Shown in pieces: positions 1 to 8,113 of a DNA stretch of 41,800 bases. Numbering within the stretch: the first letter of the stretch is position 1; each line of letters opens with the position of its first letter. The notes under the pieces were generated by a model. It ran no database searches and was not told where the DNA came from. It worked only from the letters and a program-made list of their open reading frames with translations. The position numbers were made by a program, and so were the translations under genes. The stretch is taken from NCBI GenBank assembly GCA_900765095.1, contig CAAFRB010000059.1:1-41800 (forward strand). Direction: 5' to 3'. Origin of the DNA: Clostridia bacterium (GTDB lineage: Bacteria > Bacillota > Clostridia > TANB77 > UBA1234).

Positions 1-33
1 AGAGTTTTCGACCGAAAGGAAGAAAATCTCTCG
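1..33. repeat. Palindromic repeat family 1, copy A (cut by window edge)
   Basis: The 33 bases here match the last 33 bases of the 72-bp elements at 30311-30382 and 34600-34671; by hand alignment 31 of 33 agree with the latter. The arms (CGAGAGTTTTC and GAAAATCTCTCG in the complete copies) pair with a single bulged base. Like the other copies it lies, on the minus strand, downstream of an intrinsic terminator. The rest of the element is outside the window. Confidence 0.8.
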
Positions 34-56
34 CATAAATTAAAGTTTTTTTGTGT

Positions 57-113
57 AATAGGAAAGAAAATTAATACATAAAAAGTTGCAAATTTGTTAC
101 TTTCCTATTACAT
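57..113. repeat. Palindromic repeat family 2, copy 1
   Basis: Inverted arms TGTAATAGGAAAG and CTTTCCTATTACA enclose about 30 bases of AT-rich sequence. The same arm core, AATAGGAAAG/CTTTCCTATT, bounds a similar-sized palindrome at 40448-40508. On the minus strand this copy starts directly after the U-tract of the T-box terminator. Function unknown; it could be a small mobile palindrome or part of an untranslated region. Confidence 0.65.
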
Positions 114-374
114 AAAAAAGTCCTTAGCGTGACAATCTATCACACTAAGGACGAACACTCATAATTCGTGGTACCACCTTATATTTTCAACATTCCAAAA
201 AGAAATATCCTCTAAAGTTTTTAACGCAAACCTCTGCGAGCTTACTTTGCATAAGCCTGCTCCTAAGGTGTTCTTTCATCAGTTTCAACTACAAATACTC
301 TCAGCTCAATAATATTTGCTCTCTTTAATCTACCTCTAATTACTTTTCCTTAATCGACGCATTTAGTTTTAATA
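114..374 (-). promoter_or_regulatory. T-box riboswitch with apparent Asn (AAC) specifier, controlling a gene off the left edge
   Basis: Read on the minus strand this is a complete T-box leader. It ends with the T-box sequence AAGGTGGTACCACG (complement of about 167-180), then a terminator whose 13-bp stem is 120-132/140-152, followed by six U (114-119). The antiterminator core GGTGG competes with the terminator 5' arm. The specifier region reads GAA-AGA-AC-ACCTTAGGAG; aligned with the valine T-box at 30383-30629, the triplet just before ACCTTAGGAG is AAC (270-272), an asparagine codon. The leader points away from asnS, so it governs a gene to the left that is not in the window. Confidence 0.88.
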
Positions 375-380
375 GTAAAT

Positions 381-409
381 ATATTAGCACTAGCCACCAA
401 CATTGTCAA
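381..409 (-). promoter_or_regulatory. Sigma-A promoter of the Asn T-box leader
   Basis: On the minus strand TTGACA (404-409) and TAATAT (381-386) are separated by exactly 17 bases. Transcription would begin near 374, just upstream of the T-box stem I. It lies immediately after the asnS stop codon, so the downstream gene has its own transcript. Confidence 0.8.
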
Positions 410-417
410 TCACAAAA

Positions 418-1800
418 TTAAAATTCACAATTTCCTGGTGTTCTTGGGAATGGTATTACATCTCTGATATTTTCAACACCTGTTATATAAATAAGCAATC
501 TTTCAAATCCCATGCCAAAACCAGAGTGAACGCAACTTCCATATCTTCTTAAGTTCAAATACCAATCTAACTCTTCTGTGTGCATTCCAAGTTCTTTCAT
601 ACGATTTAGTAGTTTATCGTAATTTTCTTCTCTTTGGCTTCCACCCATAAGCTCTCCTGCACCTGGTACTTCAAGGTCTACAGCAGCAACTGTTTTTCCA
701 TCCGGATTTTGTTTCATGTAAAATGCTTTAATATCTTTTGGCCAATTTGTTATAAATACAGGTCCATTAAAGTATTCTGTTATATATTTTTCATGTTCTT
801 TTGCTATATCTTCACCATATTCTGGCTTAAACTCCCAGTCTACCTTAGCATCTTTTAATATTGTTATTACTTCTTCGTGTGTTATTCTCTTGAATTCGCT
901 TGTTAAAACTTTTTCAAGTTTTTCTATTAATCCAGGAGCTACAAATTTATTTAAGAAAGTCATTTCTTCAGGACATTTTTCTAATACATATTTTATAATA
1001 AATTTAAGCATATCTTCTTCAATGTCCATAACACCCTCTAAATCGCAAAATGCAATTTCTGGTTCTACCATCCAGAACTCTGAGGCGTGTGTCTTTGTAT
1101 TTGAATTTTCGGCTCTGAAAGATGGTCCAAATGTATATGTCCTTCCATATGCCATTGCAAAAGCTTCTGCTTCTAATTGTCCTGTTACTGTAAGACCAAC
1201 ATGTTTTCCAAAGAAGTCTTTGTCATAGCATACTTTTCCACTTTCTGCAACCTTATCTAAATCTAGTGTTGTAACTTGGAACATCTCTCCTGCACCCTCA
1301 CCATCATTTGCTGTTATAAGTGGTGCGTGTAAATATACATAGCCTTGTGATTGGAAATATTCATGTATTGCCATTGCGGCAACACTTCTAACTCTAAATA
1401 CAGCGCTGAATAAATTTGTTCTTGGTCTTAAATAGGCTTGTTCTCTTAAAAATTCTATTGTATGTCCTTTCTTTTGAAGTGGATAGTCACTTGGAGATAA
1501 ACATTCTATTTTTACAGAAGTTGCTTTTATTTCAAATGATTGCTTTGCCTCTGGTGTTAAAACAAAAAGTCCTGTTACTATAATTGATGAACTTACTGTC
1601 AATTTTGTAAGTTCTGCAAAGTTTTCTAGCTTGTCTTCATATACAATTTGTACATTTTTAAAATACGAACCGTCGTTTAATTCAATGAATCCGAATGTTT
1701 TTGAATCCCTGGCTGTTCTAACCCAACCAGAAAGAGTAACTTCTTTTCCAGAAAATTTTTCTGATTCTTTATATAAATCTCTTACTAAAACTTTATCCAT
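418..1800 (-). CDS. asnS: Asparagine--tRNA ligase
   Basis: Charges tRNA-Asn with asparagine in the cytoplasm (class IIb synthetase). An N-terminal OB-fold anticodon-binding domain (about residues 15-110, GWVRTARDSKTFGFIELNDG) is followed by the class II core. Motif 2 is seen around FRAENSNTKTHASEFWMVEPE's core (RAENS...EFWMVEPE). Motif 3 is at the C-terminus (GFGMGFERLLIYITG). The ending PFPRTPGNCEF and the EFWMVEPE motif separate AsnRS from AspRS. 460 residues is normal for the family. The start is supported by GGGAGG about 8 bases upstream. It has its own sigma-A promoter and no T-box upstream. The gene immediately downstream, off the window, does have an Asn-type T-box. Confidence 0.97.
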   Translation of the reverse strand: MDKVLVRDLYKESEKFSGKEVTLSGWVRTARDSKTFGFIELNDGSYFKNVQIVYEDKLENFAELTKLTVSSSIIVTGLFVLTPEAKQSFEIKATSVKIECLSPSDYPLQKKGHTIEFLREQAYLRPRTNLFSAVFRVRSVAAMAIHEYFQSQGYVYLHAPLITANDGEGAGEMFQVTTLDLDKVAESGKVCYDKDFFGKHVGLTVTGQLEAEAFAMAYGRTYTFGPSFRAENSNTKTHASEFWMVEPEIAFCDLEGVMDIEEDMLKFIIKYVLEKCPEEMTFLNKFVAPGLIEKLEKVLTSEFKRITHEEVITILKDAKVDWEFKPEYGEDIAKEHEKYITEYFNGPVFITNWPKDIKAFYMKQNPDGKTVAAVDLEVPGAGELMGGSQREENYDKLLNRMKELGMHTEELDWYLNLRRYGSCVHSGFGMGFERLLIYITGVENIRDVIPFPRTPGNCEF

Positions 1801-1829
1801 ACTCTATTCCTCCCTAACGTAAGCATATC

Positions 1830-1858
1830 GCAATTATATAACAACAATAATTAAAAAG
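1830..1858 (-). promoter_or_regulatory. Sigma-A promoter of asnS
   Basis: On the minus strand TTGCTT and TATAAT (in TGTTATATAATTGCG) are separated by 17 bases, about 30 bases before the asnS start codon. No T-box or other attenuator fits between this promoter and the gene. Coordinates are approximate to a few bases. Confidence 0.65.
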
Positions 1859-1955
1859 CAATAACCAAGAAAATATAAAAATCATGGTGAAAATTTCACA
1901 CCTTAGTTAAATACTTTTTCAATATTTGCTTTTCTTAAAGTAAACTATTATATAC

Positions 1956-2001
1956 AAAAAGAGCTAGTCCAATTTGAAGTGAATTCAATTAAGACTAACC
2001 C
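1956..2001 (-). terminator. Intrinsic terminator of xerD
   Basis: On the minus strand GGGTTAGTC pairs with GACTAGCTC (with G-U pairs), extended by an inner AATTGAA/TTCAAATT pairing, and is followed by five U. It begins about 20 bases after the xerD stop. Confidence 0.8.
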
Positions 2002-2020
2002 TTAAATTTATTTTCTTAAA

Positions 2021-2905
2021 TTAAGCACGTGGATGTGATTTCATATAAACATCTTTTATTCTATTTTGTTCAATTTGTGCATATACTTGAGTAGATGAGA
2101 TATCTGAATGTCCTAACATCTCTTGAATAGCTCTAAGCTCAGCACCATTTTCTAATAGATGTACTGCAAAAGAATGTCTTAGTGTATGTGGTGTTATATC
2201 AACATCGATATTTGCTTGAGTTTTGTATTGTTTAATTATCTTCCAGAAACCTTGTCTTGTTAATCTATGACCATTTACATTAACAAATAGAGCTTGGTCA
2301 TTTTCGTCTTTTAACAATATGCTTCTAGATTTATCAACATATTCTTTTAATGCGTTTACAGCCAAACTGCCTATTGGAATAACTCTTTCTTTATTCTTGC
2401 CAACGCACTTAATGTAACCATTTTCTAAATCAACATCATTTAAGTTCAATGAAATTAATTCTGTAACTCTAATTCCTGTTGCATAAACAAGTTCAAGCAT
2501 GGCCTTATCTCTATATCCTTTTAAATCAACACATTTGGGTTGTTCCAAAAGCAATTCAACTTGTTCTGAACTTAATACTTTAGGTAATTTTCTTTCTATT
2601 TTAGGTGACTCCAAATTAAGAGTTGGATCATCAGAAATAACTTTTGTTCTATGTAGGTATTGATAAAACGAACGAAGAGAAGCTAAATTTCTAGATACTG
2701 TAGAAACTGCCTTTCCATTCTCTTTCAAACTATCTAAATATGTAGCCAATTCTTCTTCATTTGCTTTAACAATGTCCATATTATGAGCATCTAGGTAGTT
2801 GCAGTACAACTTAATATCACGATTATATGATTGTAATGTATTATCAGATAATTTTTTATCCTTTTGAAGAAAGTCTAAAAAATTTTCAACTAAATTCTTT
2901 TCCAT
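2021..2905 (-). CDS. xerD: Site-specific tyrosine recombinase XerD
   Basis: Tyrosine recombinase that resolves chromosome dimers at dif with its XerC partner. An N-terminal SAM-like core-binding domain (residues about 1-90) is followed by the catalytic domain. Visible catalytic residues are Arg in ATGIRVTEL, His-x-x-Arg in HTLRHSFAVHLL, the second His in LGHSDISSTQ and the nucleophile Tyr in TQVYAQI. The C-terminus HPRA is characteristic of Xer proteins. At 294 residues it is full length. I prefer XerD over XerC because it follows spoIIM, a neighbourhood also known for xerD (ripX) in Bacillus. A GAAGGAG site precedes the start. Confidence 0.9.
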   Translation of the reverse strand: MEKNLVENFLDFLQKDKKLSDNTLQSYNRDIKLYCNYLDAHNMDIVKANEEELATYLDSLKENGKAVSTVSRNLASLRSFYQYLHRTKVISDDPTLNLESPKIERKLPKVLSSEQVELLLEQPKCVDLKGYRDKAMLELVYATGIRVTELISLNLNDVDLENGYIKCVGKNKERVIPIGSLAVNALKEYVDKSRSILLKDENDQALFVNVNGHRLTRQGFWKIIKQYKTQANIDVDITPHTLRHSFAVHLLENGAELRAIQEMLGHSDISSTQVYAQIEQNRIKDVYMKSHPRA

Positions 2906-3100
2906 TCCACATACTCCTTCTTATTCTAAGTATTCTACATAATTTAACCGGTTCTCCCCTAGGCTTATGTGTACCATAAATTATCTTTTGTATAATTTTC
3001 ACATTTTCGACAAGCCTATTTTATACAATTACATCACATAATGCAAGTATTTTTTTGTAATTTTTTATGTAAAATTTATTTTTCAGTTATTTTACGTTCT

Positions 3101-3157
3101 TGGAAAGAAAAATAATCGCCTTTGGGTCACTTTTAGTAGCTACTTACTTGGCGTTTA
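3101..3157 (-). terminator. Possible terminator or hairpin after spoIIM
   Basis: Directly after the spoIIM stop the minus strand reads CGCC...GGCG followed by ATTATTTTTC. The loop contains the self-complementary AGTAGCTACT. The outer stem is only 4-6 bp, so termination is uncertain and read-through into xerD is possible. Confidence 0.4.
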
Positions 3158-3736
3158 CAATCCTAAAAAGGTTTGAATTACTGCCGAAATTCCCAATATT
3201 ATTAATGAAATTGCTGAAACAATTGAATGGCGCACTAGTTCAAGTCTTATGTCTTTTTTATTTTTTAGTGCATTTATAGACACTTTTACTGAACTAACCG
3301 TTAACAAAATTATTGCAAACACATTTAAGCATGAGTGCACAAATAAATTCTTAAATGCATATAAGTTACCTTCTATAAAACCAAATCTAAATATGATTGT
3401 AGAAATTATAAAGGACAACGATGCTCCTTTTATAAGGCAGTAAACTAGCAGAAATGGCGAACCTACCACAGATATTCCTACTATCCAATACAAAATGAGC
3501 ATCTTCATATTATTTAACACCACTGGCAAAATCTGCTCACCCCTAGGCAAATCATTATTTGCCGTAAGTACCAAGCCTTCTATTAGTTTTTCTTTTATAT
3601 CAACATCGTTTGCAACAATTCTAAAATATATTGTTCCAACGACTATTCCAATTATAAATAATATACAAACAATAAAATAAATCTTAATATCAAAAGTGTT
3701 TTTCAAAATATCTTTTCTTTTCGTATCTCTGAACAA
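3155..3736 (-). CDS. spoIIM: Stage II sporulation protein M
   Basis: Membrane component of the SpoIID-SpoIIM-SpoIIP peptidoglycan-degrading machine that drives engulfment of the forespore. Five or so hydrophobic helices are visible: IYFIVCILFIIGIVVGTIYF, MLILYWIVGISVVGSPFLLV, SFIISTIIFRFGF, LNVFAIILLTVSSV and SAISLIILGISAV. The SpoIIM-type features are the glycine-rich central segment and a short basic N-terminus. The first ATG (3751) has no ribosome site upstream. GGAGGGG lies inside the first codons and sits 6-7 bases before a TTG at 3736, which I take as the start (193 residues). The gene is followed by xerD. Confidence 0.92.
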   Translation of the reverse strand: MFRDTKRKDILKNTFDIKIYFIVCILFIIGIVVGTIYFRIVANDVDIKEKLIEGLVLTANNDLPRGEQILPVVLNNMKMLILYWIVGISVVGSPFLLVYCLIKGASLSFIISTIIFRFGFIEGNLYAFKNLFVHSCLNVFAIILLTVSSVKVSINALKNKKDIRLELVRHSIVSAISLIILGISAVIQTFLGL

Positions 3737-3810
3737 TTCTTTCCCCTCCATAATTTTAAATACAATAAAACTTGTACTAAATATTATGAAAAGTATTTGT
3801 AATTAAGAAC

Positions 3811-4248
3811 TTATTTAAGAGTTTTTATAGCGGCAACAGCCATTTCATCACATCTATTATTATACTCATTATCGCTGTGCCCTTTTACTTTTATCCATTC
3901 TATTTTATGGATTTTCGTAAAGCTGTATATCTTCTCCCAAAGATCACGATTTTTTACATCTTGCTTACCTGCTGTTTTCCAACCGTTTCTCTGCCAATTA
4001 TATATCCAGCCCTCTTTAAAAGCGTTTATTAAATAGGCACTATCACTATATAGCTTTACATTACAAGGTTTTTTAAGTAATGACAATGCTTCTATTGGTG
4101 CTGTAAGTTCCATCTGATTATTTGTAGTCTGCATAACAGCACCGCTTATCTCTTTTTTCATGTCCTTGCACATTAAAATAGCTCCCCAACCACCTTTACC
4201 AGGGTTTCCTGAACAAGCGCCATCTGTGTATATAACAACATCTTCCAT
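3811..4248 (-). CDS. rnhA: Ribonuclease HI
   Basis: Cleaves the RNA strand of RNA-DNA hybrids in the cytoplasm. The four metal-binding carboxylates of the DEDD set are visible: Asp in YTDGACSGNPGKGGWGAIL, Glu in NNQMELTAPIEAL, Asp in LYSDSAYLINAF and Asp in NNRCDEMAV. The catalytic His is in VKGHSDNEYNN. The NWQRNGWKTAGKQDVKNRDL basic handle region shows it is the bacterial type I form. 145 residues is typical. It follows tmcAL with 12 bases between them, so the two are probably co-transcribed. Confidence 0.95.
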   Translation of the reverse strand: MEDVVIYTDGACSGNPGKGGWGAILMCKDMKKEISGAVMQTTNNQMELTAPIEALSLLKKPCNVKLYSDSAYLINAFKEGWIYNWQRNGWKTAGKQDVKNRDLWEKIYSFTKIHKIEWIKVKGHSDNEYNNRCDEMAVAAIKTLK

Positions 4249-4260
4249 ATATTTTCCACC

Positions 4261-5499
4261 TTATATATTAATCATCTGCTTCGTATAATCTAAATTCATG
4301 CTTCTATACTTTGGTATCTGATATCCCAACGTATATATGTTTGTAGCCATAATATCTTTCTCCAACATCTTTTTGCTAGTTGGATTAGCGTTCTTCAAGA
4401 ACTTGCTAACAGAAGTTACAACTGGCAAATTTGAGTTGTTATGTATTTGTGAAAGTATCTTTTCACCAGTTTTATTAAATCCTAAAACTCTTATGTATTG
4501 AGGATTATATTTGTAATTTTCAACATCGCTTTTTGTAACGTTAAGCAATGTATGTAATAAAATTCTTTGAATACGTGTTCTTGTATATCTTTTTGTTTTT
4601 AAGATATCTATGATATTTTCCAGTTCCATCCCCTCATTTGTCGCCTTTTTCAATAAGTTTTCTATCCCTTCCGTTACGTCAGCAATATTAGCTAATTCTT
4701 CTGTCGTACATCTTCTTAACACATATAATATCTCTTTTTCATAATTTTTTAGGAACATTGGCGACATACCATCCAATATAGCAGTGTTTATTACTTCAAA
4801 CGTATCCTTTGGCACGACTTCTCCCACCGTTTTCAAGTCATTTTTTTCAAGCAATTCACGAATAGCAGTTGCACTACATATATTGTCAATTACTTCAGTT
4901 GAATTATAAGTACTACCCTTTCTTTCTACAACAACAGGTTTTATCTGACTATTCGAATACAATAATGCCTTCAAATACTCGATACCTAATATATTATTTG
5001 AATCAAGTAATATATCTGCTATATATTTAGCATCATACTCTTTTTTTAAAAAATTCTTAAGAGCATTGCTTCTAGCTATTGGATAAGATACTCCTCTTTT
5101 CAATTCCGATTGCAATAACTTTTTATAATTTTCTGGTTCTAAATATAGCACGTTTGCTATTCTTTTTAATGCGTCTATATCAGTTGTATTACTGCCAAAT
5201 GAAATATTCTTGACAACTCCTAATCCATCCAAAAGAGCCACGCTTCCTTGTGCAAAATATTCAGCACTAGATGTTGCATAATATGAAGGTAGCTCGATAA
5301 CCAAATCCACTCCATTTTTTAATGCCATTTTTGTTCTTGTCCATTTATCAAAAAGTGCTGGTACGCCACGTTGAATGAAATTTCCGCTCATTATAGCGAC
5401 TATACCATCACATTCTGTTATCTTTTTTGTTTCTTCTATATGGTACACGTGACCATTATGAAACGGGTTGTACTCTGCAACAATTCCACAAATATTCAA
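4261..5499 (-). CDS. tmcAL: tRNA(Met) cytidine acetate ligase TmcAL (YlbM family)
   Basis: Activates acetate with ATP and forms N4-acetylcytidine at the wobble base of elongator tRNA-Met. The nucleotidyltransferase-like N-terminus is clear: CGIVAEYNPFHNGHVYHI with the HxGH motif, and IMSGNFIQRGVPALFDKWTR. The helical C-terminal half fits the family, and length (412) is typical. The reading frame is open from a GTG at 5508. However, GAGAGGTGAT overlaps that GTG and sits 6-8 bases before a TTG at 5499, giving MNICGIVAEYNPF, the normal family start, so I use 5499. Neighbours are rnhA and a DUF1189 protein in the same direction. Confidence 0.93.
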   Translation of the reverse strand: MNICGIVAEYNPFHNGHVYHIEETKKITECDGIVAIMSGNFIQRGVPALFDKWTRTKMALKNGVDLVIELPSYYATSSAEYFAQGSVALLDGLGVVKNISFGSNTTDIDALKRIANVLYLEPENYKKLLQSELKRGVSYPIARSNALKNFLKKEYDAKYIADILLDSNNILGIEYLKALLYSNSQIKPVVVERKGSTYNSTEVIDNICSATAIRELLEKNDLKTVGEVVPKDTFEVINTAILDGMSPMFLKNYEKEILYVLRRCTTEELANIADVTEGIENLLKKATNEGMELENIIDILKTKRYTRTRIQRILLHTLLNVTKSDVENYKYNPQYIRVLGFNKTGEKILSQIHNNSNLPVVTSVSKFLKNANPTSKKMLEKDIMATNIYTLGYQIPKYRSMNLDYTKQMINI

Positions 5500-5528
5500 T
5501 CTTATCACCTCTCGTATTAGATAATTGA

Positions 5529-6581
5529 CTATTTCTCATTATTATCGTTTTTATCGTCATCTGCTTTATTTTCTCTATCACTTTCTAATTCTTGTCTATT
5601 TTCACTTGCTTTTTCTTCATCATAACTTTTTGATTCTTGATCATCATTTTCTGTTTTATCTTCATCTTGGTTGTTACTGTCTTCTTTTATTGGATTTCCA
5701 TCTTTATCTACCTTTGTTATTATTACATTTTCATTTTTATTTTGTACATTATTAACGATTAGTAAAAACGCATCTAATTTAATTGCACGTACCGCATAAA
5801 ATACATAAATATATGAAAGCAATGTCGTAACAATAACCGTGTATTCCTTTATTGAGCCAACACACATAATCGAAATAGCCTCTAATAAGTAAGGCAATGT
5901 CACTATATAAAACGCGATTTTGAAATGATTACTTGTATTTATTTTCATTCTAAACGAAGTACAAATTACAGAAGAAATCAATGCAATAATCAAAATTTCA
6001 AGAACTTTAGAAAATAAATATCCTATAAACGTACTAAAATATATAACAAAAAACATAATAAATTTATTTATTGTGCTTTCATACAACTCAGAAATATAGT
6101 CATATAGCGATGTTTTGTTGAAATTTTGCTCAATATCCCCAAGCAAAAATCTAAAGCCACCACCATAATACGTTTCATAAGAAATTGAATCTTTATTTAC
6201 AAATATTCTTACATTATATCTTGTATTTTCATTGTATTCACTTGATTTTTCATACTCCTCATAGGTTTTTGAAGTGTCAATAATTAATAAAGTGTCATCA
6301 TCAATTTTCACGTTTCCGCTTTCATTAATTAAAAGTTCTCCACTTTGGAAAGTAAATTCAGGAACTACAACATTATAATTTTCGATAAACGCATCCATTT
6401 CACCAAATATGCTTCCTGCAATATAGCTAGTTATCAATAAGGAAACTAATAAAATAAGTTTCAAAAAATAGCCAAAACTTTTCCAAAAGTTTTCTGTCTT
6501 CAAGATATAAGGATATACCCTAAAATCAGTGATAGCCAAAAACATCTTTTTAAAAAAGCCTAATTTTTTCTGCTTTTCCAT
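5529..6581 (-). CDS. DUF1189-like membrane protein with acidic tail
   Basis: Predicted membrane protein of unknown function resembling the DUF1189 family of Firmicutes. The N-terminus has the family-like FFKKMFLAITDFRVYPYI. A first helix follows (LILLVSLLITSYIAGSIFG), then an extracellular domain of about 110 residues. Several further helices come next (FIMFFVIYFSTFIGYLF, VLEILIIALISSVICTSF, AFYIVTLPYLLEAISIM, TVIVTTLLSYIYVFYAVRAI). The last ~70 residues are a highly charged, low-complexity tail rich in Asp, Glu, Asn and Lys. GGAG lies 7 bases before the start. It sits between the M24 peptidase and tmcAL in a co-directional run. Confidence 0.75.
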   Translation of the reverse strand: MEKQKKLGFFKKMFLAITDFRVYPYILKTENFWKSFGYFLKLILLVSLLITSYIAGSIFGEMDAFIENYNVVVPEFTFQSGELLINESGNVKIDDDTLLIIDTSKTYEEYEKSSEYNENTRYNVRIFVNKDSISYETYYGGGFRFLLGDIEQNFNKTSLYDYISELYESTINKFIMFFVIYFSTFIGYLFSKVLEILIIALISSVICTSFRMKINTSNHFKIAFYIVTLPYLLEAISIMCVGSIKEYTVIVTTLLSYIYVFYAVRAIKLDAFLLIVNNVQNKNENVIITKVDKDGNPIKEDSNNQDEDKTENDDQESKSYDEEKASENRQELESDRENKADDDKNDNNEK

Positions 6582-6609
6582 TTACATTCTCCAATCAAAA
6601 TAAAAGTTT

Positions 6610-7296
6610 TTATATTATTACGATTTCTCTGTTAGATTTAGAAAAAAGTTCTACACCATCGGGCGTCAACACGCCTGTATCTTCAATTCTCACGCCAAAT
6701 TCATTCTCCAAATATATTCCAGGTTCTATCGTAAATACCATATTTTTTAGTAAATCAGTACTTCTTTTTGGTGATAATACTGGTTCTTCATGGACTTGCT
6801 TTCCCACGCCATGACCTAATGCGTGAGCATAATCATACCCAGCATCTTGAATATTTTTTCTTCCATAAGAATCGGCCACATCAGTTGTAGTTCCAATAGT
6901 TATAGATTCTGCAGCTTTTCTATGAGCTTCTTTAACTAAATTATATATCTTAATTTGCTTTTCGGTTGGATTACCAACAAATATTGTTCTAGACATGTCA
7001 GAACAATACTCATCAAGTACACATCCAAAATCAAGCAATATTATATCATTTTCTTTCACTACATTTTCAGACGGAGTAGAATGAATTAGTGCCGAGTTAA
7101 CTCCTGCTCCAACTATTGTATCAAAAGAATTCCCTGAAGCACCATTTTTCATGAAAAAATCATCTATAGCTTTTGCAATTTCTATCTCTGTCATACCCAC
7201 CTTTATATATCCACAAATGTATTCAAAGCATCTGTCACCCAAAAGTGCAGCATTTCTTAACTTTTCAATTTCTTCATTAGTTTTAATAATAGCCAT
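6610..7296 (-). CDS. M24-family metallopeptidase (Xaa-Pro aminopeptidase-like), catalytic domain only
   Basis: Pita-bread fold metallopeptidase that likely removes N-terminal residues from peptides. The five metal ligands are visible: Asp in LLDFGCV, Asp in YCSDMSRTIF, His in ALGHGVGKQVHEEP, Glu in TIEPGIYL and Glu in VRIEDTGVL. The FTIEPGIYLENEFGVRIED segment and the ALGHGVG motif resemble Xaa-Pro aminopeptidases and prolidases. At 228 residues, however, the N-terminal creatinase-type domain is absent, as in methionine aminopeptidases. No sign of truncation: a good ribosome site (AAAGG) precedes the ATG, and the gene starts 15 bases after the prepilin peptidase stop. The exact substrate cannot be told. 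Confidence 0.88.
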   Translation of the reverse strand: MAIIKTNEEIEKLRNAALLGDRCFEYICGYIKVGMTEIEIAKAIDDFFMKNGASGNSFDTIVGAGVNSALIHSTPSENVVKENDIILLDFGCVLDEYCSDMSRTIFVGNPTEKQIKIYNLVKEAHRKAAESITIGTTTDVADSYGRKNIQDAGYDYAHALGHGVGKQVHEEPVLSPKRSTDLLKNMVFTIEPGIYLENEFGVRIEDTGVLTPDGVELFSKSNREIVII

Positions 7297-7311
7297 TTTC
7301 TCTTTCCTTTC

Positions 7312-8010
7312 TTATATCCTCATCATAAGACCCAAATACCATGGGTAAACGATAGTATATGGAACAAACATTGTAAATATAGCTGCAATTACAATGAATG
7401 GTCCGAATGCCATGTAGTCTGTTGATTTTTTCACCTTTGTTGCAAGTAAAATAATACTAATTACTGCTCCAATAGCAAATGAGATTATGAAGATTTGAAT
7501 TGTATTATATAATCCAAAAAACAATCCTAACATTCCCATAAGTTTCACATCGCCAAGTCCCATGCCTTCTTTTCTGTACGCAACAAGTGCAAATAAAGCT
7601 ATAAGCAAGAATATTCCCGCTCCTGCAAACATACCAAGTAACATATCAACTCCCAGCATCGTATCATTAATCAATGCAACATACATCAATATAATGCCAG
7701 CAATGAAACCAACAAAGTTAAGTCCATTTGGTATTATTTGAGCTTTCATATCCACAAATGCATCCATTATCAATAATACACTAACAAATGAGTATATTAA
7801 AAATTCAAATGAAATTCCAAATTTATAAAACAATGATATCATAATTAAAGGCGTCAAAATGGCAAGTTTTATATCAAGTTTGTTCTTTCTAAATATAGTT
7901 TTCCAAGTAATTTTTTCTTCATTACTAAATGCTTCAATTAAATTTTTCATATATGGTGTTATACCAACACCTATTAAAGCAATAAGTACGTTACATATTA
8001 TTATTTCCAT
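7312..8010 (-). CDS. Prepilin peptidase (type IV leader peptidase, A24 family)
   Basis: Integral membrane aspartyl protease that cuts the leader peptide of type IV pilin-like proteins. Both catalytic aspartates are visible: one in DAFVDMKAQIIPNGL and one in the GxGD motif MGLGDVKLMGMLG. Six to seven hydrophobic helices cover the chain. It lacks the N-terminal Cys4 zinc/methylase domain of classical PilD, so it may be a cleavage-only enzyme. The ATG at 8019 is only one base from AAAGG, while the ATG at 8010 is about 9 bases away, so I choose 8010 (232 residues). It is the first gene of the run down to rnhA; no pilin or secretion ATPase gene is nearby. Confidence 0.88.
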   Translation of the reverse strand: MEIIICNVLIALIGVGITPYMKNLIEAFSNEEKITWKTIFRKNKLDIKLAILTPLIMISLFYKFGISFEFLIYSFVSVLLIMDAFVDMKAQIIPNGLNFVGFIAGIILMYVALINDTMLGVDMLLGMFAGAGIFLLIALFALVAYRKEGMGLGDVKLMGMLGLFFGLYNTIQIFIISFAIGAVISIILLATKVKKSTDYMAFGPFIVIAAIFTMFVPYTIVYPWYLGLMMRI

Positions 8011-8030
8011 GTTATACATCCTTTCAAGAC

Positions 8031-8046
8031 ATACTAATATTAGTAT
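8031..8046. promoter_or_regulatory. Perfect 16-bp palindrome in the leader of the prepilin peptidase operon
   Basis: The bases ATACTAATATTAGTAT form a perfect palindrome. It lies between the -10 element (8062-8067) and the ribosome binding site (8020-8025), where a repressor dimer could block transcription. No repressor gene is adjacent. Confidence 0.5.
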
Positions 8047-8061
8047 ATTAAAACTTACTAA

Positions 8062-8090
8062 AATATATCAATATTCCGCACAAAAGTCAA
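8062..8090 (-). promoter_or_regulatory. Sigma-A promoter of the prepilin peptidase operon
   Basis: On the minus strand TTGACT (8085-8090) and TATATT (8062-8067) are 17 bases apart. Divergent from the promoter at 8114-8142. Confidence 0.7.
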
Positions 8091-8113
8091 TATGTGACTA
8101 ATTTACTTACATA

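Noticed and set aside
1..113. CRISPR array from the repeated hairpins
   Set aside because: Copies are tens of kilobases apart, not regularly spaced, and there are no cas genes.
114..374. T-box as the attenuator of asnS
   Set aside because: It lies downstream of asnS and is oriented away from it; its terminator points left, off the window.
3101..3157. Riboswitch after spoIIM
   Set aside because: The region is after a stop codon, has only a short outer stem and a simple palindrome in the loop, and no known aptamer pattern was seen.
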